A stretch of DNA of 64,000 bases, taken from contig NC_067204.1 of the NCBI RefSeq assembly GCF_026262505.1, positions 1,893,797 to 1,957,796 on the forward strand. The letters run 5' to 3'. The notes beneath the pieces were generated by a model. That model did not search any database and had not been told where the DNA came from. It saw nothing but the letters and a program-made list of their open reading frames with translations. Position 1 is the stretch's first letter. Each line of letters starts with the position of its first letter. Positions 9,085-18,625 of this stretch are shown here, piece by piece. The stretch is from Trichomonas vaginalis G3 (Eukaryota > Parabasalia > Trichomonadida > Trichomonadidae). The position numbers were made by a program, and so were the translations under genes.

Positions 9085-11380
9085 ATGCAGAACGAACAGC
9101 TAAACGAATTTACTCCAGCAGAGCATATTCATCAGATTCGCTCATATTTCGATATCATAGACAATGCAGTTCAAATTGGTGACACTAATAGAAAATATTC
9201 TGACGCAAAGATTCCATCACAACCTGGAACTGCTAAAGATAACACATGGGTAACATTCAATCTCTCACCTCCTGGTGAAAATATGTTGGACCTTTACAAT
9301 ACATTCATTACGTATAAAATGGAAGGTCAATTTATTGTAGATAAAGAAATTGGTTCAGGTTCCAATAAAACAAACCCACCAGGATTTTGGATTGGTTTCG
9401 ATGACGCTTTCTATGCAGTTGCTGGATATCAAATCCTTGCAAATGGTCGTATCGTATATTCTCAAGACAACGCAAGAGAAGAAGCATATATAACTTCAAA
9501 CTCACAAACTACCGAACAAATAAAGAAAGTAGATGTCTTCTCAAAGACTCGACATGAAGATGTATGGAGTCATTCGGGAACATGCAGAACAGGACAAATT
9601 GTTAGTGGTCCAATTACAGCAGGAAAATCATTTGATTTTAAGCTTCGTTTAAGAATTCCTGTTAGAAGATTCCTTCCATTAGAAGCTATTCGATTTATTC
9701 CAGCTTTTGCAGGAAACATTCAGCTTAAAGTAAAGTTCAGTAGTGACGCCTTACAATGCACATCTATATCTGTAAATGATATCATTGCTTTCAATCCAAC
9801 TCTTAAAGTTGCATTTGCTTCAGATTCAAATCCACCGACAAATAAATTTGTTCCATGGAATGAACCATTCACTATGATAACGAAGGCAGTAGAAGCTAGT
9901 GGAACAGTTACTATTACAACTGTAACCCAGCAACTATTTCGAACAAAGATGGATTTTAATGAATGTTTCATTCATCCAAAGTCATTCTCTTTAGACCCTA
10001 ACATTTATACAGAACTTGTAGAACATTATACAAACGAGGCTTTATGTTTTCCTGTTAAAGTTATGGATTGGATTCCTATGGACGGTTCATTCTCAAAGAA
10101 TACAGATAGTTCAAGTGCAACATTTACAGCAGCTTATACGCCTATTAATGTTAAAAGTTAGAGATGTGAAAACTTAAATTTTATAATCCCTGGGATGCAC
10201 TTTCTTCGATTTTTTTTAAATTTTTGGGATAAATTTTGACATCTTTTTTTTTTGCTGGCGACCCCCCGTTTAGGGCATCAAAAAAACATGTTGTTTCGTT
10301 TCAAGATCGGGATATGTTGTGAACCCGACTTCTTTCATTAATGAAGTGATTTCTTAAGTTGAATAAAAACAAATTTGATTGAAATTCATACAAAATTTCT
10401 TTTTATCATTATTATTTAAGATGCTTTTTTATGTTGAATTGTTAATTTTTTTATTTCCACCTGGGATATTTTGAATTGGGCTAGCCCAATCCCACCTCTC
10501 AATTTTCTCTCAATTGGGCAATGGGGATCCCATATAAAATGTATTGTAACAAAATTTTACATGCATAATATAGTACAATTAAACAACATTCTAAAAATAT
10601 TAAATTCACATCATTTACTTGAAGATTTTATATTTTCAACAAAAATTAATACAATAATTACATTAAATTGAGGAGATTTATAATATTTATTATAAATTAA
10701 AATATTATTACTCATTAATTTGTTGAAATATTGCATTTTAGTGGTAAAAATTAAAATTTAAGTTTACATGGAGAAAAAAAATTTTTAAATTCCAAAAAAA
10801 ATTCAATTGGGATAACGATAGGGACAAAAATTTAGAATCCCCATATGCTTGGGATAAAATCACATGACTAGTTAAAAGTATTTGGGCACTATTTAGAAAG
10901 AAAGACAACTATTATGTTAATTTTGAGAACCCTAAGTTTAAATATCTTCAGCTTTCCATGGGAGCTTATGGAAATATGCCTGCAGAACCTGAAAAATCAT
11001 ATGGACCTGTATTTTATGAAATGGTTGCGAACGCCTGCAATACAAACAATGATATGATAGGATTTAATGAAGATGTTATGAGGTCATTGGTGGATGATGG
11101 TAGTGTGGAACATAAATGGGATAGCTATGACAACACACATTTCTTATGTGGTTTTCCAACAGAAGTGGACTTTTGCTTCCAGCAAGGTCAAACATCTACT
11201 GATCCAATAACATACAAATTGTCTGTTAAAGGACCTATTGAACTAGCAACTGAAAATGTACCAAAGCCACTTATTGGATTTATGAGGGATTGTTGCTTTG
11301 CCATTCAGGTGCGTGCTAATGGAATCCCAATAATAAGATTAGATGACTATAACTTAGCTACGGACGACGGTGAGGAATAA
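9085..11380 (+). pseudogene. Major capsid protein, double jelly-roll type (split by a transposon)
   Basis: The 9085-10161 part is beta-rich with 'WVTFNLSPPGENMLDLYNTF', 'FDFKLRLRIPVRRFLPLEAI' and 'FIPAFAGNIQLKVKF'. The element B capsid has the corresponding 'KLKLRVPLSSFLIFRFLRYL' and 'LPNWAGKISIEL', so the two are homologous. The 10880-11380 part is the C-terminal end of the same gene. The only large interruption is the Mutator-like insertion at 10159-10870. A typical Polinton major capsid is 500-700 residues, which fits. It would form the hexon-like shell of the virion. It is preceded by a TTTTTAT start motif and followed by a membrane protein gene, as in a late virion cluster. Confidence 0.8.
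10159..10870. mobile_element. Non-autonomous Mutator-like (MULE) transposon inside the capsid gene
   Basis: A 712-bp AT-rich non-coding block lies between two copies of the 9-bp sequence GTTAAAAGT (10150-10158 and 10871-10879), a target site duplication. The ends are weakly inverted: TAGAGATGTGA on the left, TAGTCATGTGA when the right end is read backwards. A 9-bp duplication is characteristic of Mutator-like elements, which are abundant in T. vaginalis. No transposase is encoded. Internal palindromes include one around 10475-10492 (ATTGGGCTAGCCCAAT). It inserted after element A was in place. Confidence 0.78.
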
Positions 11381-11410
11381 AGGATGAACGTTTATTTTTA
11401 AAGCTTATAA

Positions 11411-11851
11411 ATGAGTTCTTCATCAAGCTCTCGTGAACCTTCACCATCTATGAAACAAACTTTACCAAACGATTATGGAGCACCTATTGAATATTTCTTA
11501 CGAGCTGCACAATGGCAAAGAGCAGTCTCACCAAGGTTAGGTGTTCCACCAGCTCCTGTCAAAAATAGCATTTGGTCAAGTCCTTATATAAGATATGGTC
11601 TCCCACTAGGTTTGCTAGCTACAGCAGGAGCAGTTATGATGTTGAAAAGAAATAAAGCAAATGTTGTAAATAATACTGAAGTAGCTGAAGTTAAACAAAC
11701 TCCAACACCTTCACAAGCAAAACCTTCAATGACTCCTGAACCTATGGAAGTACAAACTCCTGTTCAAAAGTCAACTCCTAAACCGACTCCAACATTTAAA
11801 CCAGAACCTACTCCTCAAATAAATCGTAAAACTCCTGCGTTTCCTTACTGA
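11411..11851 (+). CDS. Single-TM proline-rich protein, 146 aa
   Basis: ATG at 11411 after 'gtttatttttaaagc'. A serine-rich head is followed by a polar region, then one membrane segment ('YGLPLGLLATAGAVMML', about residues 61-79) with a basic stop (KRNK), then a long proline/threonine-rich tail with repeated 'TPxP' units. It follows the capsid gene directly, so it may be a minor virion or membrane-tether protein. No family recognised. Confidence 0.6.
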   Translation: MSSSSSSREPSPSMKQTLPNDYGAPIEYFLRAAQWQRAVSPRLGVPPAPVKNSIWSSPYIRYGLPLGLLATAGAVMMLKRNKANVVNNTEVAEVKQTPTPSQAKPSMTPEPMEVQTPVQKSTPKPTPTFKPEPTPQINRKTPAFPY

Positions 11852-11899
11852 AAAAATAACGTTATTTTTATTTAATATTAAAATTTTTATTTGATTGAA

Positions 11900-12136
11900 A
11901 TGACAAATAAAGTCACTGAAGCAATGAAACAAAAGTTTTTGGTAGAATACATTAAATCAGGAACTATTCCAGAAGGTTTTTACATTCATACTATGAAGGA
12001 TGGTAGAGTTCAGTTTAGAAAGATAAAGCAACCATTAGATAGAGAAGGAATTTTGAGAAAGATTAAACTTCATGAGGACAACATTGCTGAACTTAAGAAG
12101 AAGTTAGAAGAGTTGGAGAAAGGAAGAGAGTTATAA
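11900..12136 (+). CDS. Small coiled-coil protein, 78 aa
   Basis: I use the ATG at 11900. The first half is compact ('GTIPEGFYIHTMKDGRVQFRKI'-like strand pair) and the second half is a heptad-type helix rich in K, E and L. A similar layout, strand pair then coiled coil, occurs in the element B gene at 32329-32913. Small virion or regulatory protein; function unknown. Confidence 0.55.
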   Translation: MTNKVTEAMKQKFLVEYIKSGTIPEGFYIHTMKDGRVQFRKIKQPLDREGILRKIKLHEDNIAELKKKLEELEKGREL

Positions 12137-12153
12137 AGCAATGAATTCAACAG

Positions 12154-12199
12154 GGTGAAAAACCGGGTGAAAAAAGAGGTGAGATTTCACCACTTCACC
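12154..12199. promoter_or_regulatory. GATC-region half-site array 4
   Basis: GGTGA at 12154, 12166 and 12178, near-palindrome GGTGAGATTTCACC at 12178-12191, and TCACC at 12195. Spacings are 12, 12 and 8, identical to array 3 although more than 10 kb away. Confidence 0.65.
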
Positions 12200-12264
12200 T
12201 AAATTTATTTTTGTGCTATGTTTTCATACGTGTGAGGGTGGTGATATCATTAATTTTTATATAA

Positions 12265-12591
12265 ATGACGAAAACTATTGAGATAACAAACTACAACGGT
12301 CATGAGTTCAAGAATTTGTTCTTCGTTCCTCGTGAAAATACATTCTATCAGATACGAGGGAGAAAGGGTAAAGTTAGTTTGAGCGTTTATGAAGGAATGA
12401 AGAATGGAAAGTTTATACAAGCATACGATACAAACGGTAAACGTGTTTCATTAGCTTTGTCAAAACTTAGTAACATTTATTTTGACAGTGACTTTGACTC
12501 TGACGATTGGAGCGACAGCAGCGATACTGAAGAATATGAACTATTGTGTGAAGCACAGCAATGGGAAGAGTTGCAATACTTTTGTAAGTGA
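12265..12591 (+). CDS. Small protein with Asp/Ser-rich acidic segment, 108 aa
   Basis: ATG at 12265 after 'taatttttatataa'. The N-terminal two-thirds is beta-rich and basic; from about residue 70 there is an acidic run of Asp and Ser (FDSDFDSDDWSDSSD), then an aromatic/glutamine end. No family recognised. It is the last gene I assign to element A. Confidence 0.5.
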   Translation: MTKTIEITNYNGHEFKNLFFVPRENTFYQIRGRKGKVSLSVYEGMKNGKFIQAYDTNGKRVSLALSKLSNIYFDSDFDSDDWSDSSDTEEYELLCEAQQWEELQYFCK

Positions 12592-12733
12592 GAACGTTTA
12601 TTTTTTTACATTAGTGAGGTGAAGTGGTTGGCGGCTTTGTAAATATTTAAGGTTAAGTTAGTGTTGTCGTTTGTGTTGTAAAATATACGTTAACGGTTTC
12701 GTAAAGTGTCAAATTCACATATAATGGGTAAGT

Positions 12734-12768
12734 AGGTGCGCAGTGCCTCCGTACACTTGAAAGGTGTA
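12734..12768 (+). repeat. Double-hairpin at the right side of element A
   Basis: AGGTGC-GCA-GTGCCT (with wobble pairs), spacer CCG, then a 7-bp stem TACACTT-GAA-AGGTGTA. The GAA loop matches the loops of the dispersed 26-nt elements and of the element B/C end hairpins. This may mark the element end, but no inverted partner is visible. Confidence 0.45.
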
Positions 12769-12782
12769 TTAATTAATGTATA

Positions 12783-13118
12783 ATGCTCACTGATAAAATT
12801 AAATCGTTAATAGTTAACTCATCAGCAAACTTAAATACGCTTCAATTGGGTTTAGATGACCTACTTGATAAAGTTGTCAAGGCAGCAAAGGTTCAAAAAC
12901 GAATGACCCAGTATTTTTCGAAATTAAGTATCCCAATGGAAATCAAGCTTAGTATTCTCACGCAAATTACAGAATTTGGATGCAATACCCCTCAATTCAT
13001 TGTTGAGAATGCCAAGTCTTTTCAAGATAAAATTATTACAGATTTCCACCTTCAAAGAGTAGGGGTAATTTTAGCTAAAAGTGACACACCCGTGAAGGGT
13101 GTGATTACCGATCGGTAA
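12783..13118 (+). CDS. Unknown small ORF, 111 aa, between elements
   Basis: A helical, lysine-rich ORF from the ATG at 12783. It has no recognisable domain. Its last codons are formed by the double hairpin at 13085-13119, so its 3' end is unusual. It may be a remnant of another element or a small host gene. Confidence 0.35.
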   Translation: MLTDKIKSLIVNSSANLNTLQLGLDDLLDKVVKAAKVQKRMTQYFSKLSIPMEIKLSILTQITEFGCNTPQFIVENAKSFQDKIITDFHLQRVGVILAKSDTPVKGVITDR

Positions 13119-13119
13119 T
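13085..13119 (+). repeat. Double-hairpin with two perfect palindromes
   Basis: CACACCC-GTGAA-GGGTGTG is followed without a gap by the perfect palindrome ATTACCGATCGGTAAT. It resembles the other double hairpins in layout and overlaps the end of the 12783 ORF. As a terminator it would lack the usual T-run. Confidence 0.5.
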
Positions 13120-13691
13120 TTCGACAGTTTAGAATTTAAAATTTTTTATGGAACTGTTGCGAGTTTCATGTAATGCATGAAAAATAGCGTGACTTCATTT
13201 TTGACAGTTTACAAATGTAAAGTGTTGCATCCTTAAAAACTTGGAAATATATACATTCATGAATTATCTTGTATATTAATTGAAAATCCATAAAACCCTA
13301 ACAATATTTTTTCTTAAAAAAAAACTATAAAAATATAAATAAAATTAATCGTTAAATAAAAATATTTGATATTAGAATTTTATTGGAAAAATAAAAAACT
13401 TAATATTTTAAAGAAATACTTAAATACTTGAATGTTTTAACTTTTACATTATCATATAGACTCTCAAATTATTGATTGGAAACGGTTTGAGGGTTATCAA
13501 TTTAAAAAAATTGTGAGTTTTTTAGATTTTTGGCAATGAGTTTTAAAAATTTGTGAGTGAGAATGTGTGTTGATGCTTGGCACTTTGAAGGGAAGATGTT
13601 CTGGGTTCACAATTATTAATGGGATAAATAAAATGATTATAAATATAATATATTAGAAAATAATTTGCAAAATAAAAAAAAAAAAAAAGGT
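13120..13691. other. AT-rich spacer between elements A and B
   Basis: No coding sequence or RNA gene seen. It contains many A/T runs and ends in a poly-A tract directly before the element B end. Possibly host flanking DNA. Confidence 0.5.
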
Positions 13692-13738
13692 AGTGGGGCT
13701 TCCAGGCGCGTTGCGCCCTCTAGCCCCGAAGATGTTTA
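13692..13738 (+). repeat. Terminal inverted repeat of element B, left, with nested hairpin
   Basis: 47 nt matching the reverse complement of 38542-38588 except in the hairpin stem. Outer arms GGGGCT/AGCCCC enclose GGCGC-GTT-GCGCC. Visible inverted identity ends after about 47 nt, short for a Polinton. Confidence 0.8.
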
Positions 13739-13775
13739 AAAAAGTTGGAATTGAGGTAAAATTAGATGTTTAGTT

Positions 13776-14794
13776 TCATGGAACTTGACTGTCCATTGCA
13801 TCTGCCATTTGTTGGTCGTCTTCTGATGGTGTTCTTGAATGATATTCTTCTTCGGGTACAAATTCGTCATCATCAGGTGCGTCTTGTGGTTCATCTTCTT
13901 GAGTAGAGTCTTCTTCTTCAACATCAAAGTCATCTGGTGTATCGAACTGAATGTATGAAAGCCAAATGTTGTATGTGTTTTCCAATTGGCTTTCAAACTT
14001 GAGATACATTCCATGCATGAGTGTTATTTCAGTTTCAACGTAGAGTTGCTGAGTGGCTTGAAGACATGCATGAGAATTGGTCCTCCAAATTCGTCCTTGA
14101 AAAACTTGCAGTAGCAAACATAAACTGAGATAGAGTCTCCTTCTTCAATGTCTTCTGCTTGGTTAACGAAATGAATAGCAATTTTGCGTACTTGAATTGT
14201 GTTGTTGTCTGAGTAAAATAATGGTTTGAACTTGGGGTTGAGTGAGCTAAGACATTGCCATTTTGCTGTTTCTTGTCCGTACTCACGTTCTTCTTCGTCA
14301 TCCTGATATCCGTAACTCTTTAATTTGAATTCGACCCAAAACTGTTCGACTTTTTTTGCAGCTTTGGGTGGAAGACTTTCAATAAGCTGACATATAGTTC
14401 TGTCAACCATTATCTTTGTTATTGTTGGAAAATAGTTGACAATTGTGTCACCTAATTCGAATGGGTCAGGTGTTTCTTTTTGTAGTTTGGTAAAGTCTGC
14501 AAGAACTTTGTTGAGTTGTTCACAATATTCTTTGTTAAAAGTTGCAGGAACTCTTTCTTCTGGCTTTGAATTGAAGTATTCTTCAGACAATCTGAGTAGT
14601 ATTTTGCGTAGTTCAGCGTTGCTGTGGTTCTTTGTAATACGGAGCTCGTTTGGTATTGTTTTTGGTAGTGAAAGTGGCTTTGGATTGAGCGAATTGCAGG
14701 ACAAATTTGAATTTGAATTGTCTGTTCTTGGAGAATGTGTAGATGCTGCAGTTTGATATTGAGGCTCTAAACCTGTGGGTGCTGAAAGTTGCAA
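13776..14794 (-). pseudogene. Unknown element B protein with acidic tail (broken)
   Basis: A reverse-strand gene next to the left end, about 1 kb, broken about once. It has a polar, serine/asparagine-rich head, a helical middle ('PPKAAKKVEQFWVEFKLK') and, at its far end, a long Asp/Glu-rich tail. No family recognised. The position next to a Polinton terminus and the acidic tail might suit a terminal or DNA-mimic protein, but nothing supports this directly. Confidence 0.5.
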
Positions 14795-15313
14795 GCAATT
14801 TCTTCAGGTGAATTTGGAGCGAACACGCTAGCGAATGCCATTAGACAAAAATAAACTGTTTTTTTCGGACTACTCATAGAAAAGTTTAAAATAAACCGTT
14901 TTCGTCAACGGTAACCCCCTCTATTTTTTTATTTTATTTAATAGTTACCGTTGGCAAACCGTTCCATCTCAAATATTGAATGAACTATAAACGTTTTTTG
15001 TTTTCTATATATACTTTTTTGTCCAACGGTAAAACTTTTTACACAACGGTTTTTGAGAGTCGTCGCCGTTGACTTTTTTGTAGAGCACTCAAAATAGTAT
15101 AACTTTGTCCGGACAAGTAAGGGTCTATCGTCGCTACAGGAAAAGTTACAGGCGTTCCAAGGAAGTATACTTTGAGAAGCCTTTTCCCCTTATAGAATGA
15201 GATAGGACGGTTATTTTACAAAACTGACAACACTTTGACCGAGTAGTTTTTTGTGCTGAACAAAAAGTGTCATATAAACATCTGTCAAAAACCGCTTTTT
15301 AACTTCACTTAAA
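14795..15313. promoter_or_regulatory. Divergent intergenic region with a long hairpin
   Basis: No gene in this 519-nt stretch between divergent genes. It contains an inverted repeat, 14904-14915 (GTCAACGGTAAC) and 14944-14955 (GTTACCGTTGGC), with a 28-nt loop. There are also several 'aaccgtt' and 'caacggt' half-copies (14895, 14956, 15013, 15045). It is probably a bidirectional control region or origin-proximal structure. Confidence 0.45.
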
Positions 15314-15895
15314 ATGCCACGTAAGCTACGTAAGAATATACGTAAGAGGAAGAGAGCATTGAAACATCCAATAGTAAAACTGACACCACAACAACAGTTG
15401 CAACAACAAATGATGAATGACCCCACTATGTTGCAACAAATGTCAAGCAACCCTATGCTTTTAAACCGAGTTATTGGTGCACAGAGTGGAGGTTTAAGAG
15501 CGGCACTTTTAGCGAAAATGGCAGGCTATGGTGGAGCTGCAGACGGAACAGCTTATAACCCTCAAAGTCAAATGAATTTGAGTTCACTCAAAAATCAAAT
15601 AACAGATGTCAAAAAGTCAAACATAGACATACAGAAACAAATAAGTGAAAACGAAAAGAAACTAGAATATGACAGACACACAAAGAAACTCAATGAGTTA
15701 AACGTAGAGAAAAAGAAGAAAGAAGAACAACTGAAAGAACTAAGTACAGAGGAATATGCGAAAAAAGTGTCAGAAAAAGCAGCAGAAGTAGCAAAAATGG
15801 AACAAGATGTTATAAATTTGAAAAACCATACTACTCAATATAAAGTACTGAAAGATGAAGAAATAAAAAAAAGCCCTGAAGACATATATGGATAG
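15314..15895 (+). CDS. Basic-head coiled-coil protein, 193 aa
   Basis: It starts with a strongly basic segment ('MPRKLRKNIRKRKRALKH'), then a glutamine/methionine-rich stretch, a glycine-rich patch ('GYGGAADGT') and a long K/E coiled coil from about residue 95 to the end. The head resembles DNA-condensing virion core proteins. It overlaps the next gene by 8 nt, so the two are probably expressed together. No family match. Confidence 0.55.
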   Translation: MPRKLRKNIRKRKRALKHPIVKLTPQQQLQQQMMNDPTMLQQMSSNPMLLNRVIGAQSGGLRAALLAKMAGYGGAADGTAYNPQSQMNLSSLKNQITDVKKSNIDIQKQISENEKKLEYDRHTKKLNELNVEKKKKEEQLKELSTEEYAKKVSEKAAEVAKMEQDVINLKNHTTQYKVLKDEEIKKSPEDIYG

Positions 15896-17003
15896 CGATG
15901 AGTATAAAAAAGAAGTTGAAGCAAATGTAAAGGCAGAAAAACTTTTACAGTTGCAAAACCAAACCGTACAGTATGAAAACTTAGCACAAGAAAGTAAAAA
16001 TAACGACGCAGCCATGCAAAAGGCAATGAAAAGCGCAGAATATATAAAAGCTAATAATGACTGGTTAGATGCCCAAGCCAACGCTAAAGCAGCCCAACTT
16101 ATAGGGTCAATAAGGACAAAAATACAAGCGGATGAAGACAGTTCAAATGAAGCTTTAATGAATGCTGACTTTAAGAACGCCTTCGAAGCTCTTCATAGTA
16201 AGGTGAAACTAGTGAACGACTTCTCATCTGGAAAGAAACTGAAGTCTGAAGGTTTCGACAAAGAGTTAAGAGAAGTAGCACAAAATATGACGAAAATAAC
16301 AGATGCAGCAACGAGACAGGCAGTTCAAAGTGCCTATGACGCCGTTAGAGCAACTGTTGTGGAAAGTCAAGAAAAAGAGTTACAACAGACCAAAACAGAC
16401 CTAGTAAATGCTTTCTTAAAAACGAAAAGTCAGGTAGGACATTATGCTGCAGATGGAACATATGTGCCAGCTGGTGGAACTTATATACCACCAAACCCTC
16501 CAAGAGAAGCACCTGCACCAGGACTACCTAAAACATTTACATCGTCACATGGACACAGACACAGGCATGCACCAAAACCAACACAACAACCAACACAACA
16601 ACCAACAGTTCAAACAGCACCAACAACCAACAGTTCAAACACTGCACACAACCAACAGTTCAAAACCTGCACACAACAACCACAAACAGAGCAAGGACAT
16701 AAAAGAAGTAGAGAACAAGGAAACCAAGAATTCTTAAAAATGCTTAAGGAAGATTATGGTTACCCAGATACTCTTGACTTTAGTGACAGATATAAAGAAG
16801 CTATTAGAAAGTTCAAGGAAGGAAATACTGACCCGAACCTATTTAGCTTTATGGTTCAGCACCAAATGGGATATAATTTCAAACCTGGAAAATACAAGCT
16901 CGCTAAGGGATATGATTTAATAGCATATCATCCAAATGACATGGATGAATTTACTCCGAGATATTTGGTGTCAGAGCTAAATGATAATTCAACTTCTTCA
17001 TGA
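15888..17003 (+). CDS. Coiled-coil protein with Pro/Thr/Gln-rich linker, 371 aa
   Basis: Starts at the ATG inside the end of the previous gene. Residues 1-180 are helical and alanine-rich. A low-complexity linker follows at about 190-265, with PPNPP, a histidine cluster (HGHRHRH) and repeated 'PTQQ' and 'TTNSS' units whose DNA is also tandemly repeated. A compact C-terminal domain (from about 275) starts 'FLKMLKEDYGYPDTLDFSD'. Probably a structural or scaffolding virion protein; not recognised. Confidence 0.55.
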   Translation: MDSDEYKKEVEANVKAEKLLQLQNQTVQYENLAQESKNNDAAMQKAMKSAEYIKANNDWLDAQANAKAAQLIGSIRTKIQADEDSSNEALMNADFKNAFEALHSKVKLVNDFSSGKKLKSEGFDKELREVAQNMTKITDAATRQAVQSAYDAVRATVVESQEKELQQTKTDLVNAFLKTKSQVGHYAADGTYVPAGGTYIPPNPPREAPAPGLPKTFTSSHGHRHRHAPKPTQQPTQQPTVQTAPTTNSSNTAHNQQFKTCTQQPQTEQGHKRSREQGNQEFLKMLKEDYGYPDTLDFSDRYKEAIRKFKEGNTDPNLFSFMVQHQMGYNFKPGKYKLAKGYDLIAYHPNDMDEFTPRYLVSELNDNSTSS

Positions 17004-17043
17004 AACGCGTAAAAAATAGAGACGGAACGAAAGAAGAAAGGTT

Positions 17044-18480
17044 ATGAATGCGGATGACTTAGATAGGGAACTTGTTAAAAACGGTCTCGGAATATATGAA
17101 ATGCCAGCAGATGAGGTACAAGAAACTCCACAGGAAGAAGTTCAGATACAACCAGACATGGAAGAAATAGTTCAGCAACAACAGCTAGAAGAGCCTGAAG
17201 GAAACGAACAAGTCCTCCTTTGGAAACTAACTTCACAGAACTAGATGAAGATTTGGAACAGCCGAAAAATCTTGACCCTCAACAAGAGTATGCGGAGAAT
17301 ATGGAATCTTTCCAAGAGTCTAAGAAAAATTCGGCTGACATAGTAGAAGAATATCGAAAAATGTTCGCCGACATACAAAAGACTCCAACATCAGATGAAA
17401 ATATTCAGCATAGAATGGAAGAACTGAAAGAAAATGTACAAATACAACAATCCTTTTTACTTACGACATATAACGTTCAATCTTTGGCTGAACTCGGTGA
17501 AAATAAAAGGTTAAATTTCAACAAAACATATAGAAATGAAACATTGTTTAAAGTTCATTCAGAACCTAACCAATATGGAAACAAACCTACTTTTGTTTCT
17601 GCAGACTATGGAACTACAATGAGATGGGGTCATAAAGCTAATCCGGATAGGTGGTTCATAAACTTACAACCACAATTCCAAGAAGTTGTAGACGCAATGG
17701 AAGTGAATGGTGAACCAGATATAGCTGGTATTTTCAGCGCGGCTTTAATGCCATTGAAAGATATGAAACATGCAGATATTTTGGACCAGTATGAAATGAA
17801 CATGGCTGATGGAAATATAACACCTGACGTTCTAGAACATTTATCTCAAAGAACTACACAGAACCATAGAGATGGTATATTTGGTGAAGAGTTTAGAAAG
17901 AAAGTTAGGGAGAAGAAGGAAGAGAACCTATTGTACATGACCTTGCAAACGAAAGTTTACAAAATGTCATAAAAACTTACTTTGCAGACAATGAACTGAG
18001 AAGGGATGAATATTTAAGAAAACTCAAATGGACAGTACCAAATGAAATGTTAGTATTGAAAAACATGTTCCTTGACAAAATAAAACCAACTACAGAAATA
18101 AATGACGCAAGACTGAAAATTGGGTAAAAGCTTTCCCATTCACAAAAGATATTATTGGTAACATGGAAAGAAAACCAGAATGGCTACAAAAACATATATT
18201 TGGAAACGAGCTTATTCCATATGGACAAGCTCTGTTTGAAGAGCTTGAACCGGAAACTCAGGAAAGAGTCATGCAAACAATACGCGAAGACTCAAATACA
18301 AACTATGACAAAATCTTTCTAGGATATAGGTTACCTGAGATGGGCGACCAGAGCCCAAAGGCAAAAAGGACATGGGAAATTTACAACATACTAGGTGAAC
18401 ATGAGGCAAAGATGCAACAACTTGAAGCAGAGGGCAAGTTACCAAAAGCGACACCAAAGAAGAAGAGTAGAACAAAGTGA
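17044..18480 (+). pseudogene. Unknown acidic protein gene upstream of the capsid (broken)
   Basis: A run of coding-like sequence on one strand, broken about two or three times. It is rich in Glu and Gln at the start, helical in the middle ('FQEVVDAMEVNGEPDIAGIF') and lysine-rich at the end ('KATPKKKSRTK'). Its place just before the major capsid gene suggests a virion or assembly role. Not recognised. Confidence 0.45.
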
Positions 18481-18625
18481 AAGTAGTGAAGAAGTAACTT
18501 CATCTAGTGAAAGTAGTGGCAATGAAGGAAAAGAAGAGTTAAAAACTCAGTCAGGAAGAAAGTAAAGCTTGGTACGACTATTATGACATATAAATCCAAC
18601 TATTCTATATTTTTACCCATATGAA

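Larger units (their letters stand above)
1..12772 (+). mobile_element. Polinton/Maverick element A (left end outside window)
   Basis: Integrase C-terminus, KilA-N protein, protein-primed family B DNA polymerase, minor-capsid-like gene, double jelly-roll major capsid gene and several small genes lie in one compact block, mostly on the + strand. This set defines a Polinton. The left end is outside the window and I could not find a clear terminal inverted repeat on the right; 12772 is a working limit set by the last hairpin cluster. The element is broken, with about six breaks, one of them a transposon insertion in the capsid gene. Its proteins are only distantly similar to those of element B, so it is a separate family and probably older. 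No packaging ATPase or protease was seen in the part present here. Confidence 0.85.

Noticed and set aside
10161-10957. Intron in the capsid gene
   Set aside because: No parabasalid intron boundary motifs; the block is bounded by 9-bp direct repeats, which fits a transposon insertion.
13085-13119. Rho-independent terminator
   Set aside because: Eukaryotic context and no T-run after the stems; better grouped with the double hairpins.
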